Part shown: positions 21,501 through 31,912 of the stretch, one piece after another
Numbering within the stretch: the first letter of the stretch is position 1
Layout of the letters: every line of letters begins with the position of its first letter
NCBI RefSeq assembly: GCF_958298935.1
Contig: NC_084933.1
Coordinates: 13,809,001-13,873,000 of the forward strand
Direction: 5' to 3'
From: Phragmites australis
Taxonomy: Eukaryota > Streptophyta > Magnoliopsida > Poales > Poaceae
DNA: 64,000 bases
Program-made: the position numbers and the translations under genes
The notes under the pieces: model-generated
The model's input: the letters and a program-made list of their open reading frames with translations, nothing else
Told to the model about the DNA's origin: nothing
Databases searched by the model: none

Positions 21501-23578
21501 ATCAGATCACATATCAATATGTAATAAAAATAAAATAAAAAAGTATATAATTTAAGTAGTACTTTAACTCCATGCTTATATGAAACAACGAACTACATAA
21601 AAACATGTAATGATATAAAAATATTTATCTAATTAATGAGTACTTCATTCAGCCTCTCATGTCTTCATCAACAATAGCATATAAAACTGACCCTACAATT
21701 ACAAGTTGTATATGTAAAAAAATCAGGATGCAAAATTATAATTAATTAATAAACAAAAATTAGTAATCAAGAATGCAATATACCACTAGCACTAACTAGA
21801 GATTGTCGAGGTAACTTTTTTATATGACTCTTCAATTCTTAAAAAATAGTATAAAACATTTTCATCTTTAATACTTGCAAAAGTATCTCACTTAATATAG
21901 CAAACCATCATATGATTCAACCACTCATTCCACATTTTATTCCAAAATTATATCAAATATATATTGAGTGAAGTCAAGATGAACTAACCCAAATTGAATT
22001 ATAAGTAGAAAGTAAAAGAATTCAAGAAATTAAGGCCGTGTTTTCTAAAGGACCAAAAGAGGCATTCTGTGGTAGCAAACCCCAAATAATAAGCTTCCTT
22101 TTCTCTATTATACTAAATCTACTATATATCCAGCCATGAAACAAATCTAATATAATATACTAAGGGTTTCCCTGCACTTATGATGATATTATAATTACCC
22201 AACAAATAAGAACATCACCATTGCAAACCGAGCTATACAAATTGAACTATCTGCCTCACAAAGTCTCACAAAACTAAGTTGTATAAGTTGCTAAGTAAAA
22301 ATCAAGTAAATATTCTTTCTAAATACCATCCAGATCTGTCCACAAGTTCAAAGAATCTCCTCACTGTAAAGGAGAGGGGGAACATACGAATATTGTGCTC
22401 ACAAATGTGCAGATCTTCTTCAAGCCATCCAAGTAGCTTCTATGCTCAGTTACAACATCTGAAAGGTAAGCAATTTCTCTTAAAAAAGCCAAAAAAGCAC
22501 ATTTGTTAGAATCTGAACCGCATGACTCCATTGCTACAGATCCAAACACATGTGATAGAGAGAGAGGCAACCAAATTCACCTGCCTCAATAGGGGTGGCG
22601 CAAAATCTTTTTATAGCCATCAAGGATCGCACAAAAACTTAGGCAATGGACTGGATAGGAGGTACTGGAGGATGACCTAGGTTTAGGGAGGGCAGCAGCG
22701 ATTGAAATTTGGAGGCATGAATAAGGGGCTCGCCGGCCTGCCGCTTGCACCTTGCAGTCTGCGGACTGTGCAGTGCGCACTGCACCGTCCGTGCGTGCCT
22801 TGCTACTTCAGCTTCCGTGCGTGCTGGTTGGATGATATCATCCACCGTGGCTAGGGTTTAGCATAGTGAGGTTGTAGAGTTAAGGACGGAAAGAGATGGA
22901 GCGAGCAAGAGATGGAGACCGTCAGGCTCAGCCGCTGAGACTAAGACATGCACGGATCGATTGTCTGGGAGAGCTAGAGAGAAGTTGGGCCTTGACGCTA
23001 GCCACCTAGGGCTGGACCAATCAATAGAATAGCATCATAAGTCGGAAAAAAAAGTAAGAGAGTTGTGCTTGATTTTTTGAGCCACAACTGAGCCGCGTTC
23101 CTAATTGTCTAGACCCAAAATCTTTCCCTGTCGTAAATAGGGTACGGTAGTGTTCGGGAAAGAAAAAAAAATACCGAGGTATGGTCTCGTCGTACGGCTG
23201 CGGCGTAAGAGAGGATTCCAATTCGAGACAGTATCTACGAACAGGTGAGCACTTTGCGTACGTAGAGCGTAGTGCTTGTATAACAGTATAAGGCCAAAAT
23301 AAAATCGAACGGCATGCCGCACACAGAACCACAAAAAATAGATTGTGAAACTGAAAAGGCAAAACTGCAAATCATGGGATAACCGCACGCCTCCGTCAGC
23401 AGTTGACCTCAGCTAAAGATATATACCGGCACGTCACCACATAGAACTCGGCGCATACACCAGCAGTGCCAGTACGCATGCACAAAAGTACTGGGGAAGT
23501 ACGCCGTGCGTACCTTGTTCATTTCGTCGTGCTGTAAAAGGCACCGCACCGCTACCATTCGGTCCGAGCAACAGATTC
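21501..23578. other. Mostly AT-rich, no confident gene
   Basis: 21501-22270 is AT-rich and non-coding by eye. On the minus strand 22545-22375 has an exon-like stretch after a CTGTAG acceptor: MESCGSDSNKCAFLAFLREI and DVVTEHRSYLDGLKKICTFV. I do not recognise the family and see no neighbouring exon that would extend it. 22580-23000 is GC-richer, with no domain. 23000-23578 shows no feature. Confidence 0.3.
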
Positions 23579-24049
23579 CACTACTACCAAATATATTTTA
23601 TATATCAATTTATCACTATCTATTCAGATAAAACCGACAGTGATAATAAGTATTACTGCTGATTTATAAGAAAAATAACATTACTGTCAATTAAAAATAT
23701 GAACCAACAGGGATATTATAAGAAAAATAACATTACTGCCGGTTGAAAATATGAACCGACAGTGATATAAATATAACTGTTGGTTCATATTTTTTAATCA
23801 GCAGTGAATGGAAGTCTCGGATCTAAAATTTTTATCCAATTGATCTCACCTCACGCGGCTTATCCTCGCGAACCTTATCTCTTCACACACAAAGTTCAAC
23901 CTCTCATTTCTCGACCTCTCCGCCTCTCTCTCAATCTCTCCGCTTGTCCTCGTCCTACTACCTCACCTCCGATGATCGCTCGTTGCCAGCCTCCTCGCCC
24001 GTGTCCTCTCTCCCGCTGTCCGCCTTTGTTCAGCTCCGCATCTGCGCGC

Positions 24050-24156
24050 TTCGCGGCGGGGGCAGAGACGGCGGGGCCATCGGCACCAAGTCCCGCGACT
24101 GCTACGTCTCCATGTCCGGTTTGTCTCTCTCACACTCTCTCCTCTCATTTCTGAAT

Positions 24157-24190
<34 letters not shown>

Positions 24191-24395
24191 GTATCCTCCG
24201 ATCCAGATCCGGAAGGAGGAAGAGGAGGCGGCATGGGGAGGTAGGCGTGAAGGGGTGGGGCGCCATGGGAAGGCAGATCGGAGGGGGCCACACCACTCTA
24301 GCCTCGAATGTCGCCATGGTCTCCATGTTGCTCTAGGCGATATCAAGATCGAGGTTCAGCGAACTGCTCCGGGCGGCACAGCATCACCTCAAGAA
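24050..24395 (+). pseudogene. Gene-like fragment inside the outer CACTA element, possibly cyclophilin-derived
   Basis: A GC-rich stretch gives GGRDGGAIGTKSRDCYVSMS (24057-24116) followed by a GT donor-like site and a CT-repeat-rich, intron-like segment. After it 24335-24390 reads ALGDIKIEVQRTAPGGTA. LGDIKIEV is the usual start of single-domain cyclophilins (LGDIKxEVF), but the next residues do not match the family. It may be a captured gene fragment; the assignment is weak. Confidence 0.3.
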
Positions 24396-24508
24396 CGTTT
24401 GATTTCTTTCTCTATAGATGTTTTTCACATCTCTTTGTGGATGTGAATCTCTTTGTAGATGTGAATGTTTGAATCTTTCTGTGGATTTGAATCTCTCCGT
24501 GGATGTGA
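24360..24508 (+). repeat. Short tandem repeat GTGGATGTGAATCTCTCTT-like
   Basis: Units of about 20-30 bp built on GTGGATGTGAATCTCT repeat here and resume at 26052-26110 on the other side of the inner CACTA element. The insertion therefore occurred inside this array. Confidence 0.7.
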
Positions 24509-25039
24509 CACTACTGCAAGAAGGCATAAGAGTGTCGATTAAAAAACTTCAGTGCCAGTTTTTCAACCGACACTCTTTAATCAGCACTGATAGTTACTGA
24601 ATATCAGTGCTGGGTCTGGAACCGGCACTAAAAATTCTTTTCAGTGCTGGTTCGTGCCTCCAACCGGCATTGAAAAAGGTTCCCAAGCCAAAAAATACAT
24701 GAGCCAGCTCGAAACGGTTGCCGCTCTTACCGCTGCCACCGCCACCACCACCACCGCCGCATGCTCAAATCGACTCTTATCATCCATACATATACATCTC
24801 AAACTCAAATAGACTCATCTCGGGCTCAAATCGACTCATGTCAGGCTCAAATCTTCTCAATCTCATCTGTACGAACAAATCAAACTAACCTAAACAGCAC
24901 AACAAAACCAAAAAAGAAGCGATGATAACTTCAACTAATGATACAGCAATGGACTAAATTAAGACACCTCAAATCATTATGTTAATCCTACATGATAGAC
25001 CAATAATTTTGCTTGGCACTTTGGCACCATAAGCAATCA

Positions 25040-25534
25040 AGCACTTTCACTATCCACTCCACAGCTGCTACTACTACTACTACACCTGGTAACCAAGAGG
25101 CTAGTACCTCTCCACCAGCGTTGGCCTAAGAGTCGATCAAGAATTAGGCTGAACTTGTGGTCAACGGTAGCGGATATGCTGGACGGAACAGTCAAGGCAG
25201 GGGCGATGCCATTCTGCTGCATTGCGAGAGGGGCCGAGTGGTCAGCAAGGAGGTGGCGGAACTCGGCTTCAAGAATGTCAAGTGCTCTAGGAGCGACGGC
25301 TCAAGCCCGTGCACGGCAGTGGCGGTCCCCACGGCACGATCAATGTGGGGGGCTGCTGCAGCGAGCTCGGCCTGCGACGCACGGATCGGGCGCACGGCGG
25401 CCTCAAGCGCTGGCAGTGCCACCTGGATCTCCTCGAGTCGGGGCCTCGCTTGGGCCAACACATGGCCCAGCGTGCACGACTTCTCCAAGTCGACCTGCAG
25501 TGTGCGCCACGCGGTCGTCATTGTCCTGGTCCAT
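25040..25534 (-). pseudogene. EXO70 exocyst subunit fragment captured in CACTA
   Basis: EXO70 proteins tether secretory vesicles at the plasma membrane as part of the exocyst. On the minus strand a frame starts at 25534 (MDQDNDDRVAHT). After a one-base shift it reads LEKSCTLGHVLAQARPRLEE, then VALPALEAAVRPIRASQAEL, HIDRAV and AVHGLEPSLL. After another shift it reads ILEAEFRHLLADHSAPLAMQ (about 25270-25210) and later FSLILDRLL. The run PALEAAVRPIRA, IDRAV, AVHGLEP, LEAEFRHLL is the N-terminal region of grass EXO70 proteins. Between AV and HGLEP part of the usual sequence is absent. Frameshifts and the missing C-terminal three quarters rule out an active subunit. Recognition is from memory of the family. 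Confidence 0.65.
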
Positions 25535-25620
25535 CGCAGGGGAGGGGGATGGAGAGATCCAGAGAGAGGGGCGGTGGGGAATGAGAGAGACGAGAGATAC
25601 AGAGAGAGGGGGCGGTGGGG

Positions 25621-25621
<1 letters not shown>

Positions 25622-25668
<47 letters not shown>

Positions 25669-25672
25669 CAGT
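25622..25672. repeat. GA microsatellite
   Basis: Uninterrupted GA dinucleotides lie at about 25623-25658, with flanking GAGA-rich sequence, inside the inner CACTA element. They generate long but meaningless Ser/Leu or Arg/Glu frames on both strands. Confidence 0.9.
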
Positions 25673-26326
25673 ATGAGAGAGATAAGAGTCGAGCAAAATA
25701 TTTGGAGCCAGAAGTTTCGTGAGCTAAAATTAGATTTGATAAAAATTTCAGGTCGTGCCGGCACTGATAGTTGAAGCCGGACATTTCGTCAAGCCAAAAA
25801 CATAATGGATCAAAATTTCGAGTCCAGATAACTACCAGTGCCGGTTGTGATTAAAACCGGCATTGATAGTCCGTAAGAATGCCGGTTGTAACACTAACTA
25901 ACACTGATACGGACTATAAGTGCCAGTTTTTAGTGGCTTCTTCACTGTTCGGGCGTGGAAGGTTAAGAACCGACACTGATACATCTTCATTGACGATTCT
26001 TATATAACCGACGTTGATGTGCCGCTACTTTTGACCAGTTCTATAGTAGTGTGAATGTTTGAATCTCTATGTGGATGTGAATCTCTCCGTAGATGTGAAT
26101 CTCTCCGGCAGCGGTGGTGGCATATTGGTTGTCGTTGGACGAGCACGGAGCGGGCGCAAGGGTGAGCGGATGCAGTGTTTTTTTTCTTCTGGAAAATAGC
26201 ATTACTGTCGTAACTACCGACAGTGATAGCAAATCGACTATCACTGTAGCTTGCGTATTATCGGTTCCAAAGCCGGCAGTGAAAATCAATTTGAAACTGA
26301 CAGTGAAAACATGTTCTGTAGTAGTG

Positions 26327-26941
26327 GAATTCGTTCGTTTTTTGATAGAGTTTTAGCTTCGACAATTGTAAGAACTAGTTATTTTTAGTTTTAGAAATTT
26401 TTAGTGCTGAAGTTATGAATAGATTAAGGATATTTTGCTTTAAGCATCTTATTTTTATTTTAACCTTAAAAATAGATATTAAACTATTTTATTTTATTCT
26501 ATAAACTCTAAATACTAGATGTATTTTAAAGTTGTAACTCTGTCGAACATAATGATAGCTAAAATATTTATCCCGTTTCCATCCCACGGATGCATGCAAT
26601 GCAATGCAATGCATATCATGCATATCGGCACACGTCAGCAACGGCGACGAATTATCCATCCTGCCCGCGCGTACGTACGTACGCTCCAAGTAAGGAAAGC
26701 AAATAATCGCCGGCGAGCAGCTAAGCCCCAACGCAAAGTCCACTCGATCGGTCGACCGCTTGTCGATGCATCGCGTGCGTGCGGCCGCGGTCCCGCCGAG
26801 CCGGCCGCTAGCTTCCCTGTTCTTCGGAACGATCGAGTACCACCTGTGGACGCGACGACAGGACTGCACGTCACCCGAGCCGCCCGCCCGGCCCTAGCGC
26901 AAGTCACGGTGGCGCGGGGTGCTTATACGACTTCATTACAT
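26327..26941. other. Low-copy-looking sequence between CACTA elements
   Basis: 26327-26570 is AT-rich. 26571-26940 is GC-rich with short repeats (GCAATGCAATGCAATGCAT near 26597, CGTACGTACGTACG near 26671). No coding family is recognised in any frame. Confidence 0.35.
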
Positions 26942-27231
26942 CACTATTACATAATTAACCTTTTATATATACCAATATATCCCTGTTGATTTTTAATGGA
27001 CGATAATGAAGAAATATTACTATCAGTTCATAAGCCACATAAGACGAATCAGTTATCGTGATTTATGAATCAGCAATGATAAAAGTCATTACTATCGGTC
27101 GATGGCTTGAGCTGACTGTGGTGCCCAGCTCTCTCGTCACTGTCGGCTTAAGCTACTGTCCAGTAGTGATAACAGGACATCACTGCCGGCTGGTTATATG
27201 ACCTGACAGTGATGTCTCAGCTATATAAAAG

Positions 27232-27239
27232 TCGTTCAT
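27232..27239 (+). promoter_or_regulatory. TATA box of the CACTA transposase gene
   Basis: TATATAAA lies directly after the subterminal repeat region and upstream of the AT-rich leader. The position fits the promoter of the element's gene; the transcription start is not visible. Confidence 0.5.
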
Positions 27240-27554
27240 CTTTTCAAAGCTCGAGCATAATAAGAGAGGAGCTCTGTTCTTGCTCGATGATGGTTATTTT
27301 TTTCACCAAGTTATTGGTGGTTTCAAAATTTTGAGGAATTCTCGTATCCTAGGTGTTCCAAGTATGTAACTTAATCTCCAACCTATTTCTAGCCAAATTT
27401 TATTTGCTAAATTGCTCTAGATTTTGAAATAATGGAGATGAACCTATGATCATGATGTTTTGACAAAACGTAGATGCAATTATACCTCATTTATGATATG
27501 AAAGTTTCAATTAGTAGCTTATGATGAAAAATATCTTTATTATTGATTTACATT

Positions 27555-27970
27555 AGCTGTATGTATGAGCATATTTATTTTTGTTTTTCAATGAATTAGA
27601 AAATTTAGTCATGATATTAAGGTATATAGCAAACTTTAATTATATTTTTTATATTTTAATTAATTAGTAAGCTTTAATATAGGAACTTTAGGTATGAGCA
27701 TATTTATGATTGATTTTTAATGAATTAAAAAAATTAGTCATGATATTTAGGTATGTAGCAAGCTCTTTTATATTTTAATTAATTAGCATGTCTAATATGA
27801 AAACTTTATGTATGAGCGTATTTTAATTTTTAATGAATTAGAAAATCTCACCATGATATTTAGGTATCTAGCAAGATACAATTATATTTTTTATATTTTA
27901 TTTAATTGCAAGTTCTAACATACAAACTTTATGTATGAGCGTATTTATTTTTTATTTTTACTTAATTAGT
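27555..27970. repeat. AT-rich tandem repeat, about 120 bp, in the CACTA leader
   Basis: Units begin with TATGAGCRTATTTA near 27565, 27694, 27811 and 27933. Each runs through TTTTTAATGAATTAGAAAA, GATATTTAGGTAT and TATTTTAATTAATTAG. There are about three and a half diverged copies with spacing 119-129 bp. It lies in the presumed first intron or leader. Confidence 0.75.
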
Positions 27971-28008
27971 CTTACATAAGGGTTGAATAATAATAAAAAT
28001 TTCTAGGA

Positions 28009-28747
28009 ATGGCACCAACAAACATTCATCAGAAGTGGACTCGAAAGCATACAAAAGGTGGCTTCTCCAACCCAGGCCAATTGCCGGTAGAAGATGGTGA
28101 GGTAATTTATTTGTTGGTGATTGCAAAATCTTCTAAATGTTATGAATTTGGATTTACAATAATGATATAATTGTAGATGGACAGAAGATGGATATACGAT
28201 ATGAGCCGTGTGAGCGCAGAGTACAATAACGACGTGGAGTGTTTCCTGATAGCAACCGCATTGCTCAAGTCAAATACACAGTCTCAATACATATGGTGTC
28301 CATGCGTCGATTGTGAGGACAGAAGCAGTTTTTCACCACCCAACAGATACATTCCCACTTGATGGCAAGGAGTTTTATGTCTGGCTATACCCGTTGGACT
28401 GAGCACGGTAAAGCTGAGATCGTACAGGAAGTGCAATACATTGGCAGAGAAGACAAAGACTTATGCACCAATATGCCAGCCGACGAATACACTGATATAC
28501 TGCATGCTAGAGATACGTTGGTCGATGATGATCTAGAGGAGATGTTGGCCGATACTGACGCTGATGATCTAGAGCAGATGTTACGCGGTAAGGAGGGAAA
28601 CTTTACCAATGAAAGAGAGTTTCAAAAGTTTTAGCGTATAGTAGAGGACTCTAAAATATTGTTGTTCCCGGACTGCGAGAAGGAGCACACAAAGTTAAGT
28701 ACCGTACTTTCAGTGCTACAATTGAAGGCAAGCAATGGGTGGTTTGA
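28009..28747 (+). pseudogene. CACTA TNP2 transposase, 5' part
   Basis: TNP2 is the transposase of En/Spm-type CACTA elements. A small exon 28009-28101 (MAPTNIHQKWTRKHTKGGFS) ends at a GT donor. The next exon starts after a TTGTAG acceptor at 28177 with the transposase-associated domain MDRRWIYDMSRVSAEYNNDV and IWCPCVDCEDRSSF. A one-base shift near 28355 leads to FMSGYTRWTEHGKAEIVQEV, with the Y-T-x-W-x-x-HG motif of the domain, and then an acidic linker. A stop lies at 28632, after which LFPDCEKEHTKLSTVLSVLQ and LKASNGWFD are still readable. The frame is cut at 28747 by the solo LTR and resumes at 31918. Confidence 0.85.
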
Positions 28748-31700
28748 TGTCACGTCCTGAAATCCGTAATTGTGTGTTTTAATCCTAAAACATGCAATTT
28801 CAGCTTCATGTTCCAGTTTGGGTCACTGGAGCACCTCACTTTGAATCAATGAGGTGGGAGAAGGAAAAACTAAGAGAAATAAAAGAACTAGAAGCAAGTC
28901 TGGACTTTCCTCTAGGTAAATAGGGCCCACTTGGGTGGAAAATATCTCTCTATAGGTAGGCAACAACACTCTCTCTCCCCCTAAAAAGCTTGCCCATACG
29001 TACTACTCACCCACTCCACCAGATAAGGCTTTTTGAGGAAGCAAGTTGGAGTTGGCTGTCTCTCACTCTTTCTCTTAGGCTCCCTTTTTCCCCTTTGGAT
29101 CCCTACCTCTGGGAGCAAGATCAAGGTACGTATGTGGTACTCACGTGACCACCAGCTCAAGGACTACTCGTCCATCCAATTCGTTTTCAGTTTCCCCGAA
29201 GGAATTCGAGCTGGTTCTGAACTTGTTTGGTGTTCTTTGGGTGAAGCAAGGAAGCAGCAGTTTTTCCTCTCTTCTCCAAGCCATTTTCCATCGTTTCCTC
29301 CTTCAACTGGCGGTCACCAATCTCAGCAAAGGACCTTGGGTGAGTCTGCTAGGCTCCCATGGCAAGTATGCTTATTTTTGGTTGGATAGATCTTGAATCT
29401 GGAACTAGGGTTGCAAAGTTCTTCAGTCTGAGAACAAATGAGGATTTATGTGGATTTGAGTTAGGAATCATGTTGCTAGATGGTTGAGCAAAGTCTAGAT
29501 CCTGTACACCCTTCTAGTCATTTTTACCTTTGATTTAGAGAGACTCCCAGGTTAGTTTAGCCTAGTTTTTCCCTTCGTAATAGCTGCTATTCTGGAGCTG
29601 CACGACCCTGATTCTACTGTAGCGCCCAAGTACTGTTCATCTGAGCACCCGGGTACTGTTCACCCGAGCACTGTTCACCGAGCACACACAGTTCACCCGA
29701 GCACCTGGGGGTACTGTTCACCCCGAGCACTCCTGGATACTGTTCACCAGAGCACCGAGCACCCCGAGCACCCGGGTACTGTTCACCGAGCACAAGGATA
29801 CTGTTCATCCCCTGGGTACTGTTCACCGAGCACCTCGGGGGTACTGTTCACCGAGCACCCGGGGTACTGTTCATTGAGCACGCCGAGTGCTCCCGGGGAC
29901 TGTTCACTGAGCACCTCGGGTACTGTTTACCGAGCACCCCCGGTTACTATTCACCCGAGCACCCGGATACCGTTCGCCGCGAGCACTCCGGGTACTGTTT
30001 ATCCCGAGTACCCTGCGAGTACTGTTCATCCCGGCACCCTGAGCACGGTTTATCAGGCTTTCCTGATAGCTGATAGCTTGTAAAATTCGTAGTTAATTCG
30101 TACGAACTCCAAATTTTATGAGACCACTTGGAAAATTCTGGTTTGGATAGTGTGATCTAGGAAAAGTATTGTTATGTATTGTGGAGCATATTTTTCTTAT
30201 ATGGTCGTATTTCATACATGCTCATTACATTGCACGCGTTGCTCTCTATAGTGAACGCCGATCCGTCGATCCCGGAGGCCGTGGGCGATCGTGAGGCGTC
30301 CCACCTTTCTGATCCAGGGCAGCAAGGCAAGCATCGTTCATATTGCACCGTGTCTACTTGAAAATTTAATATGTTATCTACGCTTATGTATACATTGCAT
30401 GTGTCGGGTACTGAGTTGGGTAGAACCTATGCCGATGCATTATCCCATTTCGGTCACATGTCATGTGTTGTTCCTAGGAGCCTAGTGGTGTCATCGAGGT
30501 CTAATTTTAGTTCGCTATGCTTAGTGGTACTTAGGCTTTCCGGTAGAAGTCGACGACGGCGTCCACCGTTGTCGCGAGCCTAGGACTTATTACTTGTTCA
30601 CACTTATGGTTGTGTTGATGATGAGTCGGTTTGGTGAGTGGTGAGTTGAGACGAGGTGTGGGCGGTGTTAGGGGTGTCATCTGCTCACGAGGAGTCCTCA
30701 GGCAGTTCGGGGAGGGAACCCGAACACCGTAGACCGCTTGCACCGGTTAAGCACCGATCATCGGTGTAGTCGGCTTTAGCACATACCTTACTCACCACAT
30801 GCTGATATAATGGTAGGCGAGCTGATTACCTTCGCAGACGTGGTCATGTGGGCCTCGTCATAGACGGTGTGAGTCCGGTTTGAGTCCGGGCTTTTAGCGG
30901 TATTAGTTTGCTCGGGGAGTAGTTCTAATACCGCCTCGCCGAGCTATGGTTGATCCACATGGTTGGGCCTGGTTGGGAAAGGTTGTCACGGGTACCCCCT
31001 TGTGTGCATCTTAGCGGGTGGCACGAGCCGTATGGTCCCTGTGTCGTGTGGGTCCAGGAGTATCCCCCTGCAGGGTGTATAACCAGTTCGAACTGCCGCG
31101 CTCTCGGTCATGAGCATCGCTATCGCTTATCTCCATCGAGCGACCATGTTTTGGTCGTAGAGTTTCGATGTGGGTTGTGGCATGGTTGGATTGGGGTGGT
31201 TTGGTCGGTATGTGGTTGGTGGTTTGGGGGGGGATGGTTTGCTTTTATACACTTGTTGTTCATATATCTGTTCTGATCAGTTGGTTGGCAGGGTTTGAGT
31301 CGGTGGTTGGTTAAGTCAGTTGCTTACACCTAGAGTCTAGGTTGCTTACCGCTTAATGAACTTAAACATGTCTTAATCCTTGCTACAGCTTTAAATGCAT
31401 GATCCTTGGAGTCGAGAATATATATACTCATACTGTGTAAGACTTGCTAGTACCTACGTACTAAGGGGTGCTGCCTTTAAGTTGCTTTCAGGTTCGCAGG
31501 TTGGCGAGGAAGAGGCAGTGTTCGGCTACTTTGTGCCTGCCGATCAGGGTGGCGGGCAGGAGTAGCACCTTCTACTCCGAACTCCGGCGCTTTTGGTATG
31601 GAGCCTAAGGGCATACGGCTCCATACTCTTTTGTTGTATAGGTTTTTCTTCCGCTGCATAGTTGTTGTTGTTCCTCTTTTGTTGTAAATTGTGGAAGCAG

Positions 31701-31912
31701 TTGCATGTTTACTAATGGTAATCCAGTTTAATTATTTGCTCTCTATTAAACTGTGTTGTGATATTTGAGTTGGAAGGCATGTGTTCCGATCCTGGGCACA
31801 AAACACGTGCCGGGACTACCGGAATGGTATTCTGGTTAATCGTCGAGGTTGTGATTATGAATAATGATCCTCCTGATGATTAATTAGAATACTATTTGGA
31901 CGGTTCCTCACA
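28748..31912 (+). mobile_element. Solo LTR of a Tekay-like gypsy element
   Basis: The LTR begins TGTCACGTCCTGAAATCCG and ends GGACGGTTCCTCACA, 3165 bp in all. The pentanucleotide TTTGA flanks it on both sides (28743-28747 and 31913-31917). Joining the flanks restores the transposase reading (NGWFD before, then TSFIVLLLFLKKLL after), so the ends are exact. LTRs of about 3 kb with this 3' end are typical of Tekay/Del gypsy elements in grasses. A solo LTR arises by recombination between the two LTRs of one copy. It contains a minisatellite (29625-30050). Confidence 0.95.
29625..30050. repeat. GTACTGTTCACCGAGCACC minisatellite in the LTR
   Basis: About 17 units of 15-30 bp carry the core TACTGTTCACCGAGCACCC with variable spacers. 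All chance frames here translate to repeated, meaningless peptides. The corresponding region is absent from the shorter LTR at 32486-34388. Confidence 0.85.

Larger units (their letters stand above)
24509..26051. mobile_element. Inner CACTA element carrying gene sequence
   Basis: The left end reads CACTACTGCAAGAAGG; the reverse complement of the right end reads CACTACTATAGAACTGG. The trinucleotide TGA flanks both sides (24506-24508 and 26052-26054), matching the 3-bp target duplication of CACTA elements. Subterminal repeats of AGTGCCGGTT / AACCGGCACT type are dense at 24545-24680 and 25750-26030. The 1543-bp element has no transposase. Its interior carries a reversed EXO70-like fragment (25040-25534) and a long GA repeat. 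Confidence 0.9.
23579..26326. mobile_element. Outer non-autonomous CACTA element
   Basis: The left end reads CACTACTACCAAATATA; the reverse complement of the right end reads CACTACTACAGAACATG. Near both ends are copies, in both orientations, of ACCGACAGTGATA / TTACTGTCGGTT-type words (23635-23800 and 26195-26315), the subterminal repeats of CACTA (En/Spm) transposons. A second CACTA element (24509-26051) is inserted in it; without that it would be about 1.2 kb. The 3-bp flanks (TTC and GAA) are not identical, so the target duplication is not confirmed. It lacks a transposase and would have depended on a relative in trans. Confidence 0.75.

Noticed and set aside
25403..25784. Long Ser/Leu-rich and Arg/Glu-rich frames on both strands
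   Set aside because: They are produced by the GA microsatellite in the inner CACTA element.
23576..26329. TTC / GAA as target duplication of the outer CACTA element
   Set aside because: They are reverse complements, not direct repeats, so they cannot be a target-site duplication.
29614..30083. Repetitive open frames on both strands (Asn-Ser-Thr / Cys-Ser-Gly-Glu repeats and Thr-Pro-Ser repeats)
   Set aside because: They arise from the LTR minisatellite; every frame of such an array is open for a while.
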